From: Tillus elongatus
Lineage: Eukaryota > Arthropoda > Insecta > Coleoptera > Cleridae
Direction: 5' to 3'
Assembly: GCA_964006375.1 (NCBI GenBank)
Contig: OZ023267.1
Coordinates: 25,149,239 to 25,213,238 of the forward strand
Length of the DNA: 64,000 bases
Shown: positions 32,291 through 46,069 of the stretch, piece after piece
Numbering within the stretch: position 1 is the first letter of the stretch
Layout: every line of letters starts with the position of its first letter
Made by a program: the position numbers and the translations under genes
The notes under the pieces: model-generated
Told to the model about the DNA's origin: nothing
The model's input: only the letters and a program-made list of their open reading frames with translations
The model's database searches: none

Positions 32291-33170
32291 ATGGCACGTT
32301 CAGCCAAAAGGGAAAGAATAGAGATATCAATGATGTTTCGATATGGCGCTAGTCTTAGAAATCATCAGGAGTTATTTAGCCAAACCATGCTGATAGACCG
32401 CCAATTGCAAGATCTACAGTAAGTAAATTGGTTGTCAAATTCACAGAAACGGGATCCGTAAAATATTTGCCATGAGTAGGTCATCTCGAGTAACCGAAGA
32501 AGCCAGAATGGATATACTGCTTGAATCTGAAGAAGATCCTCACGATTCTACAAGGTAACTAGCCCTAAATAACAACGTGGACCAATCTTTAGTGGTAAAA
32601 TTATTCAAAGATGAGAAGTATCATCCTTACAAAGTGAAATTGGTACACAAGTTAAACGATCACGATTCAGGTTGTCGTTTACAGTTTTGTGAACAATTAA
32701 TTTTACGCTGCGATGAAAATCCCAATTTTCTTAATAACATTCTCTTTTCTGATGAAGTCAATTTTTGCCTGAATGGGACAGTAAATCGTCAAAACTCGGG
32801 ATATTGGTCACGGAAAAATCCTCATTAGGCTCAAGAGTCTCACAGTCAACGTCATGCCAAAGTGAGTGTATGAATGCGAATAATCGAACGGCGTTTCATA
32901 GACTCTTACTTTCTTTTAAGGAAATCTTACAGGAGTTATCTAAATTTCTTGCGATTGGATTTAGTGCCAGCTGTGGCACTTCTCTTTCCAAATAATCACG
33001 AGGCAGATGTGCTCCTTCAAGATATTTGGTTTCTGCGCCTCCTCACTTTGGTTTAGACGTCCGTCAATAACTGGATGCCACATTTTATGAAAGACGGATA
33101 GGGCGTCGAGGAGCAATTGGGTTGCCACCGCGTTCCTCATATTTGACTCCCTTGGATTTTTTTTTTCTGT
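32291..33170 (+). pseudogene. Mariner D transposase, decayed
   Basis: Begins MARSAKRERIEISMMFRYGA, then stops, then MSRSSRVTEEARMDILLESE. A further fragment (32577-32828) has LVVKLFKDEKYHPYKVKLVH and ILFSDEVNFCLNGTVNRQNS (first Asp) with YWSRKNPH. The remaining part shows EADVLLQDIWF, APPHFGLDVRQ-like and TPLDFFF-like residues across frames, ending about 33170. It is clearly related to the DD41D group (same CLNGTVNR block) but too broken to measure the spacing with certainty. Confidence 0.75.
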
Positions 33171-33500
33171 AATGTTTATTTAAAACCTAAAGTTTATTTC
33201 AACAGGTCATATAATTTATCCGAGAGGATTCTAGACAGTAAACTGTATACAGGTGTTTTAAAAATAATACACTAGTTCGTTCCTGTGTATCAATATGTGG
33301 TACTTGTCTTTCCAAATAATCACGAGGCAGATATGCCCCTTCAAGATATTTGGATTCTGCGCCTCCTCATTTTGGTTTAGACGTCCGTCAATAACTGGAT
33401 GCCACATTTTATGAAAGATGGATAGGGCGTCGAGGAGCAATTGGGTTGCCACCGCGTTCCCAATATTTTACTTCCTTGGATTTTTTCTGTAATAGTTAAA
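32975..33500. repeat. Direct duplication of the mariner D 3' end
   Basis: 32981-33180 and about 33304-33500 are two copies of the same sequence (TTTCCAAATAATCACGAGGC to GCAATTGGGTTGCCACCGCG). They are followed by similar tails containing ATAATTTATCCGAGAGGATT. The period is about 322 bases. Confidence 0.85.
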
Positions 33501-34780
33501 ACCTAAAGTTTATATATATATTATTTCAACAGGCCAGATAATTTATCCGAGAGGATTCTAGACAGTAAATTACACTAATTCGTTCCTGTGTATCAATATA
33601 CCTTTTTTCTTAAAAAAAACACCCAATAACTCAGTAAATACTGGATTTAGGTGTAGGGAGTATTTCATGAAACTGAAAGAACATTTGTTGCTGTATCGAA
33701 ATTGATTATAACATACAGGATGTTCTATTTGAATTTCTCCAGCAAACTTGACTCCAATGTTTTTACTCAGTCCTGTATACTGCTTTCAAGGAATTCTTTC
33801 TGTATTGATTGCAGTTGAAAGGAGAACACTTTTCCAGATTTTTGACATGACAGGGTGTTGTATGCTGACATATTAATGTAGATACAGACCGTCAAATGTG
33901 CGTCTGATGTTTTAGAAAAGTGGCCATATCTTTTAAACGACTCCGTAACGATCCCAACAACTATATACTGGGTGAATCAGGAAAACAAGGGAAATTCAAA
34001 ACTTAAACAATATGCAGGTTGAAACATTAAAAAAAGTCAAGTTTTGGTTGTATATAACTTGTGCAACACCGTGTATATGCAAAAATAATTTTAGTTTGTA
34101 GCTAACGTTAGTACCTGCAACTTTTGTTCCAAAATTATTTTTATTATTGAATAATGAAGGAGATGTTGAGCTTGAACGCACTGTTGGACCAGCCTATAGG
34201 TGTTACATCACTTTGACTTGCAGTCCTGTATTAATTATTTTAGAACATTGTACAAAGGGTTACATTATGCGGGCTTTCTTTGAAATGGCCCTCATACATT
34301 AATTCCATCTGCTATATAGTACCCTTACTTGCATATTTCGTGCTATAATTCTCCAGAACTTTGCAGTATATGTTTGCCTTTGAATTTAGAGTTATCTTGA
34401 GTTAATCTACGTTTATGTTTAAACTGTTACTTATCGAGGAAACGTTTATGGTGTAGAGAGCCCATTTATATCGCAGAAATATGCTTCCAGTTTCTAAATG
34501 ATATACGGTCGTAAAGGCTGTCGGCTCTTTTCTTATCAGCAAATACACTTTGAAATTACACAAGTGATATATGTATAACAGAGATTACGACATATAACTT
34601 TTGATAAAAATTACCTACAAGTTTTTTTTTAATGTTATAGCTAATGGGTTTATTTTTATTTCATATTTATATGAGTTTTTTATTATCTTCAGGATCTCCC
34701 TATTAATTATTAACTACACGTAAAGTATTCTTTTTGTTTGTGGTCTGAGTCTCGAATTTATTTTTTTACAAACATGCATT
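33501..34780. other. AT-rich sequence with short DNA-transposon-like ends
   Basis: ACATACAGGATGTTCTATTT (near 33712), GACAGGGTGTTGTATGCTGA (near 33849) and ATACTGGGTGAATCAGG (near 33965) look like decayed mariner-type termini. No coding sequence recognised. Confidence 0.35.
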
Positions 34781-34869
34781 AGTTAACGTGGTCGAAATTA
34801 GATACATTAAAAGTTGGCTCAGAACTGTCACGGAAGGGGTAATCCGACTGTCTATATAAAACAAAGCAA

Positions 34870-35290
<421 letters not shown>

Positions 35291-36285
35291 GAGGTTGAAA
35301 AAAAAATTAAAATAAAAATTCGGTTTTCAACGTGACGATTTGATTGTCGAATATAATATGTGACGACATTGTGCTAGTCTAACTGTATAATTCTAATAAG
35401 GAGGTATGATCGGCAATCGAGGTGCGATAATTGGAACCAATTATCGTTGTAAATACGTTTAAAAATTTTCACCGTTAGTTACCTTCTTTTGCCTAAGAGA
35501 TTTGCAGAAAATATATTTGAGACAGACACGTTTTACCGGTCGAATACACTACATTGTGCTTACCAATTAGAAGTAGTTTTTGGATGGGTCACTGGTGAAA
35601 AAATATGAGAAAAGTCTGGACGATGCAAGTGCGTTATGGTAGTGAATTTTCATTAAAATGTGTTTATTAGCAAAAAAAAATTTTTATAAAGAAAGCCGTG
35701 CATCAAATTTGGTAACCAATATAACCTATACAGTAGAAACAATGTGCCATGCTTCATCAAAATAACATTATTGTTTTTAAATGTTCCCGGAAAAACTGGT
35801 TTCTTTTATGAAAATTCGTTACCGTAACCCACTTGCTGCGTCCATAATTTTGTTTATTACAATTGTATGCGTTATATTTCGATGGAAAATGCAAAAATGC
35901 AATAACATAAGGCGTGTTTGATTAGAAAAAAAAAGAATATTTGTATGACCAACGACTTATGGGCCACCCTGTGATTGTATAAATATTTTTCAAGATGTAG
36001 CTCAAGACACCCTATAATTAATGTATACAATTTTTTTCGTATCTTGCATAATAACGGATATATTGAGCTTTAAAGATTTTTTACGAAAATTCGACAAAAA
36101 TGATATACCATTAACCGATAAACTCTGTAGCTGAAATTACTGCCAAAGCTTCAGAGAAAGGGTCTATTTGAAATGAATTTTTTGGAAATCTTTTAGTAAA
36201 ATGAAGGACAGTGACGGTTGAAGCTAAGACTTCAGTGTTTGTAAAACATTCTTCTTGCGACATTTTCTTTTTTTATATATATATT
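35291..36285. repeat. Dispersed modules M1 and M2
   Basis: M1 (GCAAGTGCGTTATGGTAGTG near 35626, reversed CACTTGCTGCGTCC near 35829) and M2 (ACCAACGACTTATGGGCCAC near 35949 through TATTGAGCTTTAAAG near 36061). M2 recurs at 58960-59100 and, reversed, at 52575-52790. No coding. Confidence 0.7.
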
Positions 36286-36552
36286 TCAACCACACACCAC
36301 GAGGGCTTACAGCCTAAATACTATAGTACCCTGGGTGTCGACAAGGAGTAATGAGGCAACTTGTTAATTCTGGACTTAAAGGTTTGGAGGTTCGGAGGAG
36401 AGGGAAAAACATATGCCGGCAAGGAATTCCACAACTTGGAAGTCCTCGCGACAAAAGAGCGGGCATAACAAGATGTTTTATGTCTGGTGACCTGGACAGT
36501 AAAAGGGTGCATTCGCTCTGTTCCCCTGGTAGATTTGTTGGGGGCATAACCC
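36286..36552 (-). mobile_element. LINE-T copy 3, 3' end only
   Basis: About 265 bases matching the last part of LINE-T: NKSTRGTERMHPFTVQVTRH and TSKLWNSLPAYVFPSPPNLQ in frame, ending at the common 3' tail. 5'-truncated at about 36552. Confidence 0.88.
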
Positions 36553-37110
<558 letters not shown>

Positions 37111-38229
37111 TTCTGCACTAAGACACTAAAAGCAAAATGTTATATTCCATGTTTTTTTTTTTAAAGAAAACTACGATCTATGGAGAAAAATTGTTACCTG
37201 AAGTTTATTCTGGACGTTTTCAAATTTTTGTTTAAGCTGTTATTTTCTTTACTCGCCTTACATGTTTGTAAAAAGTTGATTTGAAGTACACGCCTTCCTT
37301 CATCAGTATTTGACACATTTTACGTTTTATCAGTTTTAGGAAATACAAATTAATTATGTTTCAATTTCCGTGAGCATTTACAAGTGTGTGTGGTACGTGC
37401 TGTATAATATTAGGATTAAAAAAAGATCTGTGGCCACCGAAACATAAACTCCGAAGCCATATTTATCGACCACCACCACAACCACCGAATCAAAAATGCA
37501 GAACTCTTTACAGGAAATTTCAGATGAAAAGTTATTTAGCATATTTTAAATTATCCCCAGTTTTATCGTGTCCTAAATCGTTTTTAAGTTAATCAGAAAA
37601 ATATGTTTTGAAACCCTGCAGAAGGTGGGTCTGAAAAATACATTTCTGTATAATACATTTTAAACTTTGAAATATGGTAACATGTATAAGTATATGAATG
37701 AACGTGTGTTAATATTAGATCCAAATATTGTACCAAGTACAGAATATCTTTTATCTTTTATTAACAGCTTTTAAAAAAGATAACAATTTAGGACACAATT
37801 AAAAAATATCTAGGTATTTCTCATGATACTCTAAAGTTATCACATAAAAATATTCTACTGGCACGCCTTAGAAATGTCGGAAAGTATATGTCGCTGATTT
37901 CCCAGAAAATAACTCGTACAAAAAAAACTGTCACTTTTGTATTAAATTAAATAAAAAATTTAAATGATTATGATTTTTGCTAAAAAATATGGTGATGATG
38001 GTGCTAGAGCTCTTCCAGGAGACTATCGATTCCGTTAGCAAGCATATAAAAGTTTCTTAATATGAATACATTTTTGAGAATCCAGTGCACTACAATACAA
38101 TCTTTGACCTATTAAATAAAAAATCTTTATTAAATTGCAGAGCTTTCGGAATGATTTATTCCATTATAAAGACTACAACATGGAAAGCAAAAAAATACAA
38201 TTTATTTTACTTAAACTTGAAAATATTAT
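37111..38229. other. AT-rich sequence with no recognised gene
   Basis: Several reading frames but no motifs. The right end may belong to the PLE E remnant. Confidence 0.4.
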
Positions 38230-38378
38230 TAATTATTTATTTAAAGTATTTGAAACATTTGTATTCTTCCGACGTAAATTGTAAATTTTTTCTTTCATAT
38301 TGTAGCCGTGAATAAATCATTTAGAAAGCTCGGCAATTTAATAATAAGTTTTTATATTTTGCAACTGACGGCTATCTC

Positions 38379-38383
<5 letters not shown>
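38230..38383 (+). mobile_element. PLE E remnant, 3' terminal segment
   Basis: Matches the 3' end of PLE D (51560-51700) over AATTGTAAATTTTTTCTTTC, TTGTAGCC, GAAAGCTCGGC and AACTGACGGCTATCTCACAA. It stops directly at (TA)n (38384). The GAAAGCTCGGC block is what is left of a hammerhead in this lineage. Confidence 0.6.

Positions 38384-38475
<92 letters not shown>
38384..38475. repeat. (TA)n microsatellite
   Basis: About 90 bases of TA separating PLE E from a TA-core repeat half. Confidence 0.97.
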
Positions 38476-38477
<2 letters not shown>

Positions 38478-38735
38478 CTCAAAAAAAGAATGGATCGATT
38501 TTGATTAAATTTGGCAGGTACCTTAATTTGTGAGTGGGATAGATAAGTTCGTTAGCCAAGAAATTCGGACCAGGGTTTCTGGGGAAATTTTGGGGTTTCT
38601 GTCAGAAAAAAAAAGTATCTCCGAAAATAACACAGATATGTTAACCAATTGTGGTACGCAGCTTTGCATTATAAAATGTGAATTACATACTGAGATCCAT
38701 ATGTTAAAAGAAAAAGAGTGAAGGATTTAAAGAAT
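38476..38735 (-). repeat. TA-core repeat, left half only
   Basis: In reverse orientation: AACTCAAAAAAAGAATGGAT, AGTTCGTTAGCCAAGAAATT and CTGTCAGAAAAAAAAAGTAT. The right half is missing, replaced by PLE E and its TA tract. Confidence 0.75.
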
Positions 38736-38869
38736 GGGGGGCCACTGGTGATTAGAGAAACGCACAAGACAAAATATCGTGTGTTAAATAAAATTTACTT
38801 AAGATTACAGAAACAGACCAACTACTCTTGGCTTAAAAGTTCAAGGAATGAGAAAAACTACTTTGAACA

Positions 38870-39440
<571 letters not shown>

Positions 39441-39669
39441 GACTTTTTTCTTATGAAAATGTCAAAGTACGATTTAAAACGTTAAAACTGATTAGTTTTT
39501 ACAAAGGTTATGTGCAAATGTAAATGATATGTTTTAACAAAGTCCTAGATTTCTGTGTTAGATGTCCGTTTGATAAAATATTTGCAAAAATTTGAAATAG
39601 ACATTATTTGTAGACTAAAGCATAAGTTTAAATTCGAGCTTATAGCCCGCTCATTACAACGAGCATGTC

Positions 39670-39745
39670 ATGTGCTCTAATAGCTCAGTTGGTTTAACGA
39701 TACTTATACTTAGAGATGACTCGATTTCAAACCCAGGTGTGTGAA
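39670..39745 (+). other. tRNA-like SINE head
   Basis: A-box-like TAGCTCAGTTGG and B-box-like GATTTCAAACCC are spaced as in a tRNA, followed by GGTGTGTGAAG. Not foldable into a clean tRNA; more likely a SINE head. Confidence 0.5.
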
Positions 39746-39814
39746 GTATCTTTTTAATTTTTTTAAAACTTTTTTTAGGCGCTTTAGAGACCTCTCGGGA
39801 TTTGCATTTAAAAC

Positions 39815-39937
<123 letters not shown>

Positions 39938-40319
39938 TCTTCTCCATTTCCCTCTCTCATTTCCTCGTCCTTCTCTCTCTCTCTCTCTCTCTCTCTCTTT
40001 ACCTTCCACACATACACATCCACCAAGTTCACAATCTATATTCTCAGGATCGCAGAAAAACAATAAAAGTCGCACCAAAATGATCATCTCTCCATTTGTA
40101 TACTTTCCTTCTCTCTTCATCCACTGTTCTTCGCCACTACACCTCCAAACTAATTAACTCTTGCAATTTCAGCATTGGATATTCAACAAGCCATCTTTTC
40201 GACTTGACCTTAAATCTGCTAAAAGCCAATGACCTGATATTATGAGACAAATGACCATGTAGCCTAGGAGCTATAAAGCTAGCACATTTTCAACCTTTGT
40301 CACTTTAAATGTTACCCTT

Positions 40320-41225
40320 TTCTTATATCTCATAGTACTTATGCTTAATATCTGTCATAATTTGTGGATTCTTATGTATCCATAACAAGATGTTATTTGC
40401 GTAGAGTTGACGTAAATCCATTATTTTACTTTCTCTGTACAATAGATCAGTTGGATAGTTTAATGGTTTACTATATAATTTTTTACAAAATCTCTTTTGT
40501 GTAACTTCTATGTTCTTTATCTGTGAATCTAGCTCCACCCTATGGATGTTAATTGCACTTGTTGATATTAAATCCATACGTAAACATTTAATATAACTTT
40601 ATTACTTCAATAACTGAATAAACTATACGATACATTTAACTATAATACACTTTAATAACAATTACAACAGTACACGAGTACATAGCAGTTCACTGCAGCG
40701 GTTGGTAGCGAGGAGAGAGAGAGAGAGAGAGAGATCGCCTGGTGTATCTTATATGCGGTATTTCTTGTTAGCTGGCTGTCGCATAACGTAACGCAACGTT
40801 TAGCTGTCAAATGCAAAAACATAGAGTAGTGTTGACGGAAACACTGCGGTCGGAGCCACCGCCACACACCCCACCCTACAATTTCATACTGTATAAGGGA
40901 TTCGAGCACCGCATAGTACAGATTTCTTATACACCCGAGTCAAAATTTCCCATTAATTGTCTAGCCATAAAAAATAGACTGCGAAGCTCGGAGACCTATT
41001 CCTTTATTTGACTCTCCCATCTTAAATACGAATCTATCTTTATTCCCAAATATTTTATACTACCGGCCGATTCAATTTCAATGTGACGATGCACCACAGG
41101 AGAACGGAAGAAACTTTGTTTTCTTAAAATTCATGTTGAGAAGATTTTCATTAAACCCGCCTGTAATCACCAACAAGTCATTCTCGATCCCCTGCCGTAG
41201 AGTACCCCATGAGTCAGATTTATAA
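40320..41225 (-). mobile_element. LINE-U, C-terminal half
   Basis: Minus-strand RT thumb and C-terminal region of a LINE different from LINE-T. Segments: DLLVITGGFNENLLNMNFKK, KTKFLPFSC, IKYLGIKIDSYLRWESQIK, YAVLESLIQYEIVGWG, then (GA)n and a final 84-codon stretch (40323-40577) with RVELDSQIKNIEVTQKRFCK, YPTDLLYRESKIMDLRQLYA and NILLWIHKNP. These are the YLGI-ID--L-W and RIL-KPR-YPT-LLY blocks of jockey/CR1-type LINEs. The N-terminal RT half is at 41830-42563; the two are separated by a SINE and a mariner relic. Confidence 0.75.
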
Positions 41226-41640
41226 ATTGAGGGAGTATCATGCAATAATAATAAGTCTAGTCGGGCTATATCCGGTGACCTTACTGGTTACTCAATTGCT
41301 CCCCTTCTGCCATTCCAGCATCTACTGATAAGTATGTCGTTTAAGAACTGTTAGGGCATGCAATAATTAGGCGAAGCTCTATCTTATTAAAAGTGCAGAA
41401 GATTATCTTGCAAATTCAAGTTGCCGGCAGTTAAGTTTGGTTCTCTAGTTCATGGGTTATCAGAAGATCGATAGTATCTTTAGGCACGTTGAAGTCATGG
41501 TTACCAGTTTCCTGAATAAAGATAACAGTTTCATATAATGCCTGTCCAAACATTAACTTTTTGTGGCTAGGGTGTATGACCTCGAAAAATATGAGGATCG
41601 CTCCAATAGCACCACTTACATATACTGATTTGCGTTTTAA
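41226..41640 (-). pseudogene. Mariner relic inserted in LINE-U
   Basis: Minus strand encodes, across frames, a VSGAIGAILIFFE stretch, KKLMFGQALYETVIFIQETG, LPATNLN, ASPNYCMP-QFLNDILI and RCWNGRRGAIE, then PVRSPDIARLD. The GRRGAIE--RSPD--LD block is that of a DD41D mariner transposase. Heavily decayed; left edge against LINE-U uncertain. Confidence 0.65.
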
Positions 41641-41646
41641 TTTAGA

Positions 41647-41808
41647 GCCTCAGTGGTTCAGTTGTAAGAACGTGTGCCTCTAAACCGAAGGGCACTGGAT
41701 TCGATGCCAGGTTTCTCCTTTCACTTTTTCAGTACATATTGTAACATTAACATCAACCGAGGTTGTGGCATTGTATTTGGGGAAGTTGCACGTTCCGCCA
41801 TTCGGAGG
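41647..41808 (+). mobile_element. tRNA-derived SINE, second copy, 3'-truncated
   Basis: GCCTCAGTGGTTCAGTTGTA (A box), GGATTCGATGCCAGG (B box), then the shared body (CTTTTTCAGTACATATTG, AACATCAACCGAGGTTGTGG). Homology to 2944-3227 stops at TTCGGAGG near 41808, where LINE-U sequence follows. Confidence 0.78.
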
Positions 41809-41829
41809 TAAATACTGAAAAGCATTGCG

Positions 41830-42563
41830 CCAAGTACGGTTCCGTGGGGTACACCACAGTCAATAATTTGTGGTACACTGTATTTATCCCCCACCTAAGT
41901 GATCTGTATCCTATCTGTCAAGCAGCTCCTCATCAGAAAGAATGCAGCACCTCTGAAACCCGTGTCCTCTAGAACTGTCAGCAGCCTGTCGTGGTTGATG
42001 CTATCAAATGCTTTAGCCATCTTTAAAAATACTTCTATCACACATTCACCCTTATGAAGCGGTCTATATATTTGATCCGTAACACGACATATTGCACCCT
42101 GCGCCGAAGTTACCTCTCTGAAACCATATTGCTTTTCTGAAAGTAGTCCATGTTTCTGCAAATATTGTGACAGTCTATTCTTTATTATCTTTTCGGCAAT
42201 TTTGGCCAGATTCGAAAGCAGATAAATCAACCGGTAGTTATCCGGGTCCAAAGAAGAGCCCGATTCATGAATGGCTCTAATAATTTTGAATTTGAAATGT
42301 GACGGAAATATTCCCGTCATCAAAATTTCGTGGACCAGATAGACTAGTGGCTCTGCAATATACATCGCTACGGTTCTAAGCAGATCAGAGTTTAGATCAT
42401 CATGCCTCAGCGCTTTCCCAACCTTTAGTGCGTTTAGATATTTCTCAACTTCATATCTATCTGTTGGTGTAAGGAAGATGGTATATCGATACACACTTCT
42501 CTTTTTGTTAAAACTGTGTCCTTCCTGTGTTGCCTTGTGTAGACAAACTTTTCTGTATTTCAT
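41830..42563 (-). mobile_element. LINE-U, RT N-terminal half
   Basis: Minus-strand RT of 222 open codons: YEVEKYLNALKVGKALRHDD, GIFPSHFKFKIIRAIHESGS, NYRLIYLLSNLAKIAEKIIK, QYGFREVTSAQGAICRVTDQ and the A motif EVFLKMAKAFDSINHDRLLT (where family members have DLSKAFD). After a frameshift comes IIDCGVPHGTVLGAMLFSIY (motif B). The YADD part is lost where the SINE sits. Confidence 0.82.
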
Positions 42564-43029
42564 CTTTTCTGAATGTCGTGGATTTCGTTAATATTTTCTT
42601 TGTTCTGTGTCTATTAATTATTATTCTCTCCATTAAGCAAGCCGAGTATCCATTATATTTGGCATGTTCCTAATGTACTTTAATTCTATGATATATCTAC
42701 TCTTACTTTAGGGGAACTGTATTAATCTACTTACTAAAAAAATGTAAACTATACCTTTTTTTCTGTGAACGTATGATGTAAGTCATTTAAAATGTAACTT
42801 AGACTGGTGGTTTTCTTCCTGGGGACATCGAAATTAAGAGTGTCGTTATTTTTAATAACTAATACTCTTTTCATGCATCTTTTTCTATTGTTTTTAAAAC
42901 ATTTCGTAGGCATCGTAGAACACCAGAAGAAAATTTAATTCGAAGACATAACCTTTCCATTTTAAAGAGTGTGAAAATATTATTAATTCCAACTATCGGA
43001 TGCTCGACGCTAATTGTTTATTTTTTATT
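42564..43029. other. AT-rich spacer between two LINEs
   Basis: Nothing recognised. Confidence 0.45.
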
Positions 43030-46000
43030 TTTTTATTTCAACAACACACCACGAGGGCTTACAGCCTAAATACTATCGTACCGTGGGTGTCGACAAGGAG
43101 GAAAGAGGCAACTTGTTAATTCTGGACTTGAAGGTTTGAACGTTCGCAGGAGAAGGAAAAACTTGTACCGGCAAGGAATTCAACAACTTGGAAGTCCTCA
43201 GGGCACAAGAGCTGGCATAACAAGATGTTCTATGTCTGGTGACCTGGACAGTAAAAGGGTGCATTCGCTCTGTTCCTCTGGTAGATCTGTTGGGGGCAGC
43301 AGGTAGAGGAAGTATGGAAGAAAGTTCCTCTGAGCAGTGCCCGTGCAGATATCTATAAAAGAGAGAGAGAGAGAGAGAGAGGTCACCAACGGCACGTCGG
43401 TGGGTAAGGGATGGCAGCCTTTGGGTGATGGTAGGGTCACCGATGAGACGTATAGCTCTCTTCTGAATGGAGTCCAGGATACCGAGTGTAGAAGCGGCAG
43501 CAGCACCCCAGATGTGGGAGCAGTATTCGAGGTTTGGTCTTATTTGTGAAGTATATAAAGAATAGAGATTAGCTGGTGAAAAGTATTTGTGAGCCCGGAA
43601 GAGGAAACCTAATTTCTTAGCAGCTGCTTCTGGAATTGATGTGACATGTTGGTGCCAATTGAGATTTCGATCCACAGAGATGCCAACAAGTGAAAAGGAC
43701 TCATTACTTTGAATAACGTTGTACAAGATTTCTACTTCCCCAGTCTAATATGTTTTGGAGATCCATGGTGATAGAACCCTCCATGAGTCTGCGATCCTCA
43801 TCTAGTTGGGCTAAAGAGACAGGCTTAGAATATTGTATATTGGAGTGGAGGGTGCTGTCGTCCGCGTAACTGTGAACTGGGTTGGATGTGCTAGAGAGGA
43901 GGTAATTGATGTGGAGAAGAAACAAAGTAGAGGCTAAAGCTGAAACTTGAGGAACTCCTGCATTAATTGGATACAGTTTAGAGGAATGGCCATCCACGAC
44001 AACATAAATGCTGCGGTTAGAGAGGAAATTGGCTGTCCACGTACAGAGTTTTGGTGGTAGGCCATAGGCCGGTAGTTTATTAAGCAGCGCTGCGTGCCAG
44101 ACCTGGTCGAATGCTTTCGATATGTCTAGAGCGACAATCTGGTATTCACCGTGTAGTTCCATAGACTTGTTCCAAGAATGGGTGACAAAGGAAAGGAGGT
44201 CGGCAGTTGATCTGCGCTGACGGAATCCATACTCCCTGTCGTGGATTAGACTGTGTTTTTCAAGAAATTTTAGTAATTCGGTGTTTATATACTTTTCCAT
44301 CACTTTATTGATGAAAGGAGATAAATAGGCCTGTAGTTGCTAGGAAGCGCTTTCGATCCTTTCTTGGGGACGGGTTGTACTCGAGTAGTTTTCCAATTAC
44401 TAGGGAATGTGCCTCTATTGTAAGATGAAACAGACGAGTCAGGACAGGAGTATGTTCTGGTGCGCATTTTTTGAGACCAATTGCTGGGATCTCGTCAAGG
44501 CCAGAGGCTTTCCTGGTATTAAGAGAAGAGAGCATATTTCGTACCTTTCTAGTTTTGAATATGATATCCGTCATTTTATGCACGACAATGGGGACTGTTG
44601 GTGGTTGAACATTTGGAGGTGGGTTGAGAGTAGAATTGCCGGCGAACAACGAGGCAAAAAGTTCAGCCTTGCCCAGGGCGGTAGAAACAATTTCATCCCC
44701 TGAGACAAGAAGTGGGAATGTGCTCTTGCAGAAATTATTCCCAATAGATTTAGCAAGAGTCCAGAAGGGTTTGCTGCCGCTGGAGCTTAAGAGGACTTTG
44801 TTTTTGATGTGGTTATTAAACGAGTTTTTGGCCTCAGAAATAATGCCGACATAGCGGTTTCTTGCGTCGTTAAATGCTTGACGGTTTTCTTGACTGGGAT
44901 TGTTTAGAAGCTTTTTGTGAGCTTTGACCTTTTCAAGTCTGGCCTTGTCACAGGATTTAGAGAACCAGGGCTTTTGAGTGGTTGCAGAGGTTTTCTGCGT
45001 ACGTGGAATAAATAATTTCATGCCAGCTTGGATAATTTCGGTGACGTTTTGTGAGATATCAGAGGGGTCAGGATGAGAGAAGCAGACAGACGCCCATGGA
45101 AATGAGGAAAAGTAATCTCGCATTTCGTTCCAGTTCGCGGAGTTGCAGTGCCAAACGATACGTGGGTGTGATGACTGTGTGACCTCGGGTTGCATTGCGC
45201 AAGAAGCAGTTACCTTGCCGTGGTCTGAGCGACCCGGGGGGCGGTGACTGATATCTTATAGCAGTCAGGATTTGTAGTAAGAAGGAGATCCAAGGGATTT
45301 GAGCTGTGTGTTGGGATGCGAGGAAAGTAAGTAGGTTGCTGAACCATATTGGCTAAAGAATTGCTGACTGCAAAGGCCTCCGCTGCTCTTCCTTGTGGAT
45401 CGGTTTTTGAAGATCCTAGCTTTTTCTTATTATCGACATTGAAGTCACCAACATAGTGACCTCGGAGGAAGGATATTCAGAAATCAGATGGTCGGTTTTT
45501 TCAAAAAGGTAGTCAAAGAGCTGGACAAAGTTGTTGTCAGAAGGTGATCGGTAAATGCAACAAATGAATTTAGTTGCAGCCCTGAGAGAGAGAGTTTAAT
45601 CCATAGTATGTCTTTTCTTCCAGCTTCTAAATTGGGGAATCTGGTGCAGGGTAGATTGCTACGGACGTACGCGCACACGCCTCCATGCAATCTAAAATAA
45701 GTAAGGAGCTCATACCCCGGGAAATTAAGGTGATCAGTGGCTGTTTTGGCACTGATTTGAGTTTCGGTCAGGAAGAGGAGTTGGGGCCTATTAGCCTGGA
45801 GGAAATGGTAAACGTCGTTCAGGTTAGAATTTAGTCCATATATATTCGAGAAGGATATTGTAAATCTCGATGCTGGCGCCCTCTGTACACCCCTCTCCCG
45901 AAGATCCTAATGGAGGGGTATTTTGCCTCCGGAACCTTTTATACAAGGAGGGGCCATCATCATTTTTGTTTATAAGGAAAACCGACTCATACACCAGAAC

Positions 46001-46069
46001 CGGAAACGTCGGTTGGGACTTCACTGTGATGCAAGGGGTGGGACCTCCTCGGGCGTGAAAAAAAATCAT
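43030..46069 (-). mobile_element. LINE-T copy 4, longest copy with endonuclease and RT
   Basis: Minus-strand element that includes most of the protein. Its upstream part (46069-45700) encodes the start of the apurinic-type endonuclease: YHFLQANRPQLLFLTET and QISAKTATDHLNFPG. Then 45690-45484 gives MHGGVCAYVRSNLPCTRFPN with DILWIKLSLSGLQ. Then a 296-codon linker (45195-44305) has PWFSKSCDKARLEKVKAHKK and LNTRKASGLDEIPAIGL. The RT (44303-43704) follows with GFRQRRSTADLLSFVTHSWN, DISKAFDQVWHAALLNKLPA, INAGVPQVSALASTLFLLHI and HSYADDSTLHSNIQYSKPVS. A 217-codon C-terminal region (43726-43073) has SFSLVGISVDRNLNWHQHVT. About 27 codons before VIQSNESFSL are missing, so the two last frames do not join. 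Family: jockey/CR1 group. Confidence 0.9.

Noticed and set aside
37386..37592. Possible small gene with RPPPQPP
   Set aside because: Short chance frame without splice sites, homology or conserved copy.
44407..44854. Plus-strand frames opposite LINE-T copy 4
   Set aside because: Shadows of the minus-strand LINE protein; no independent motif.
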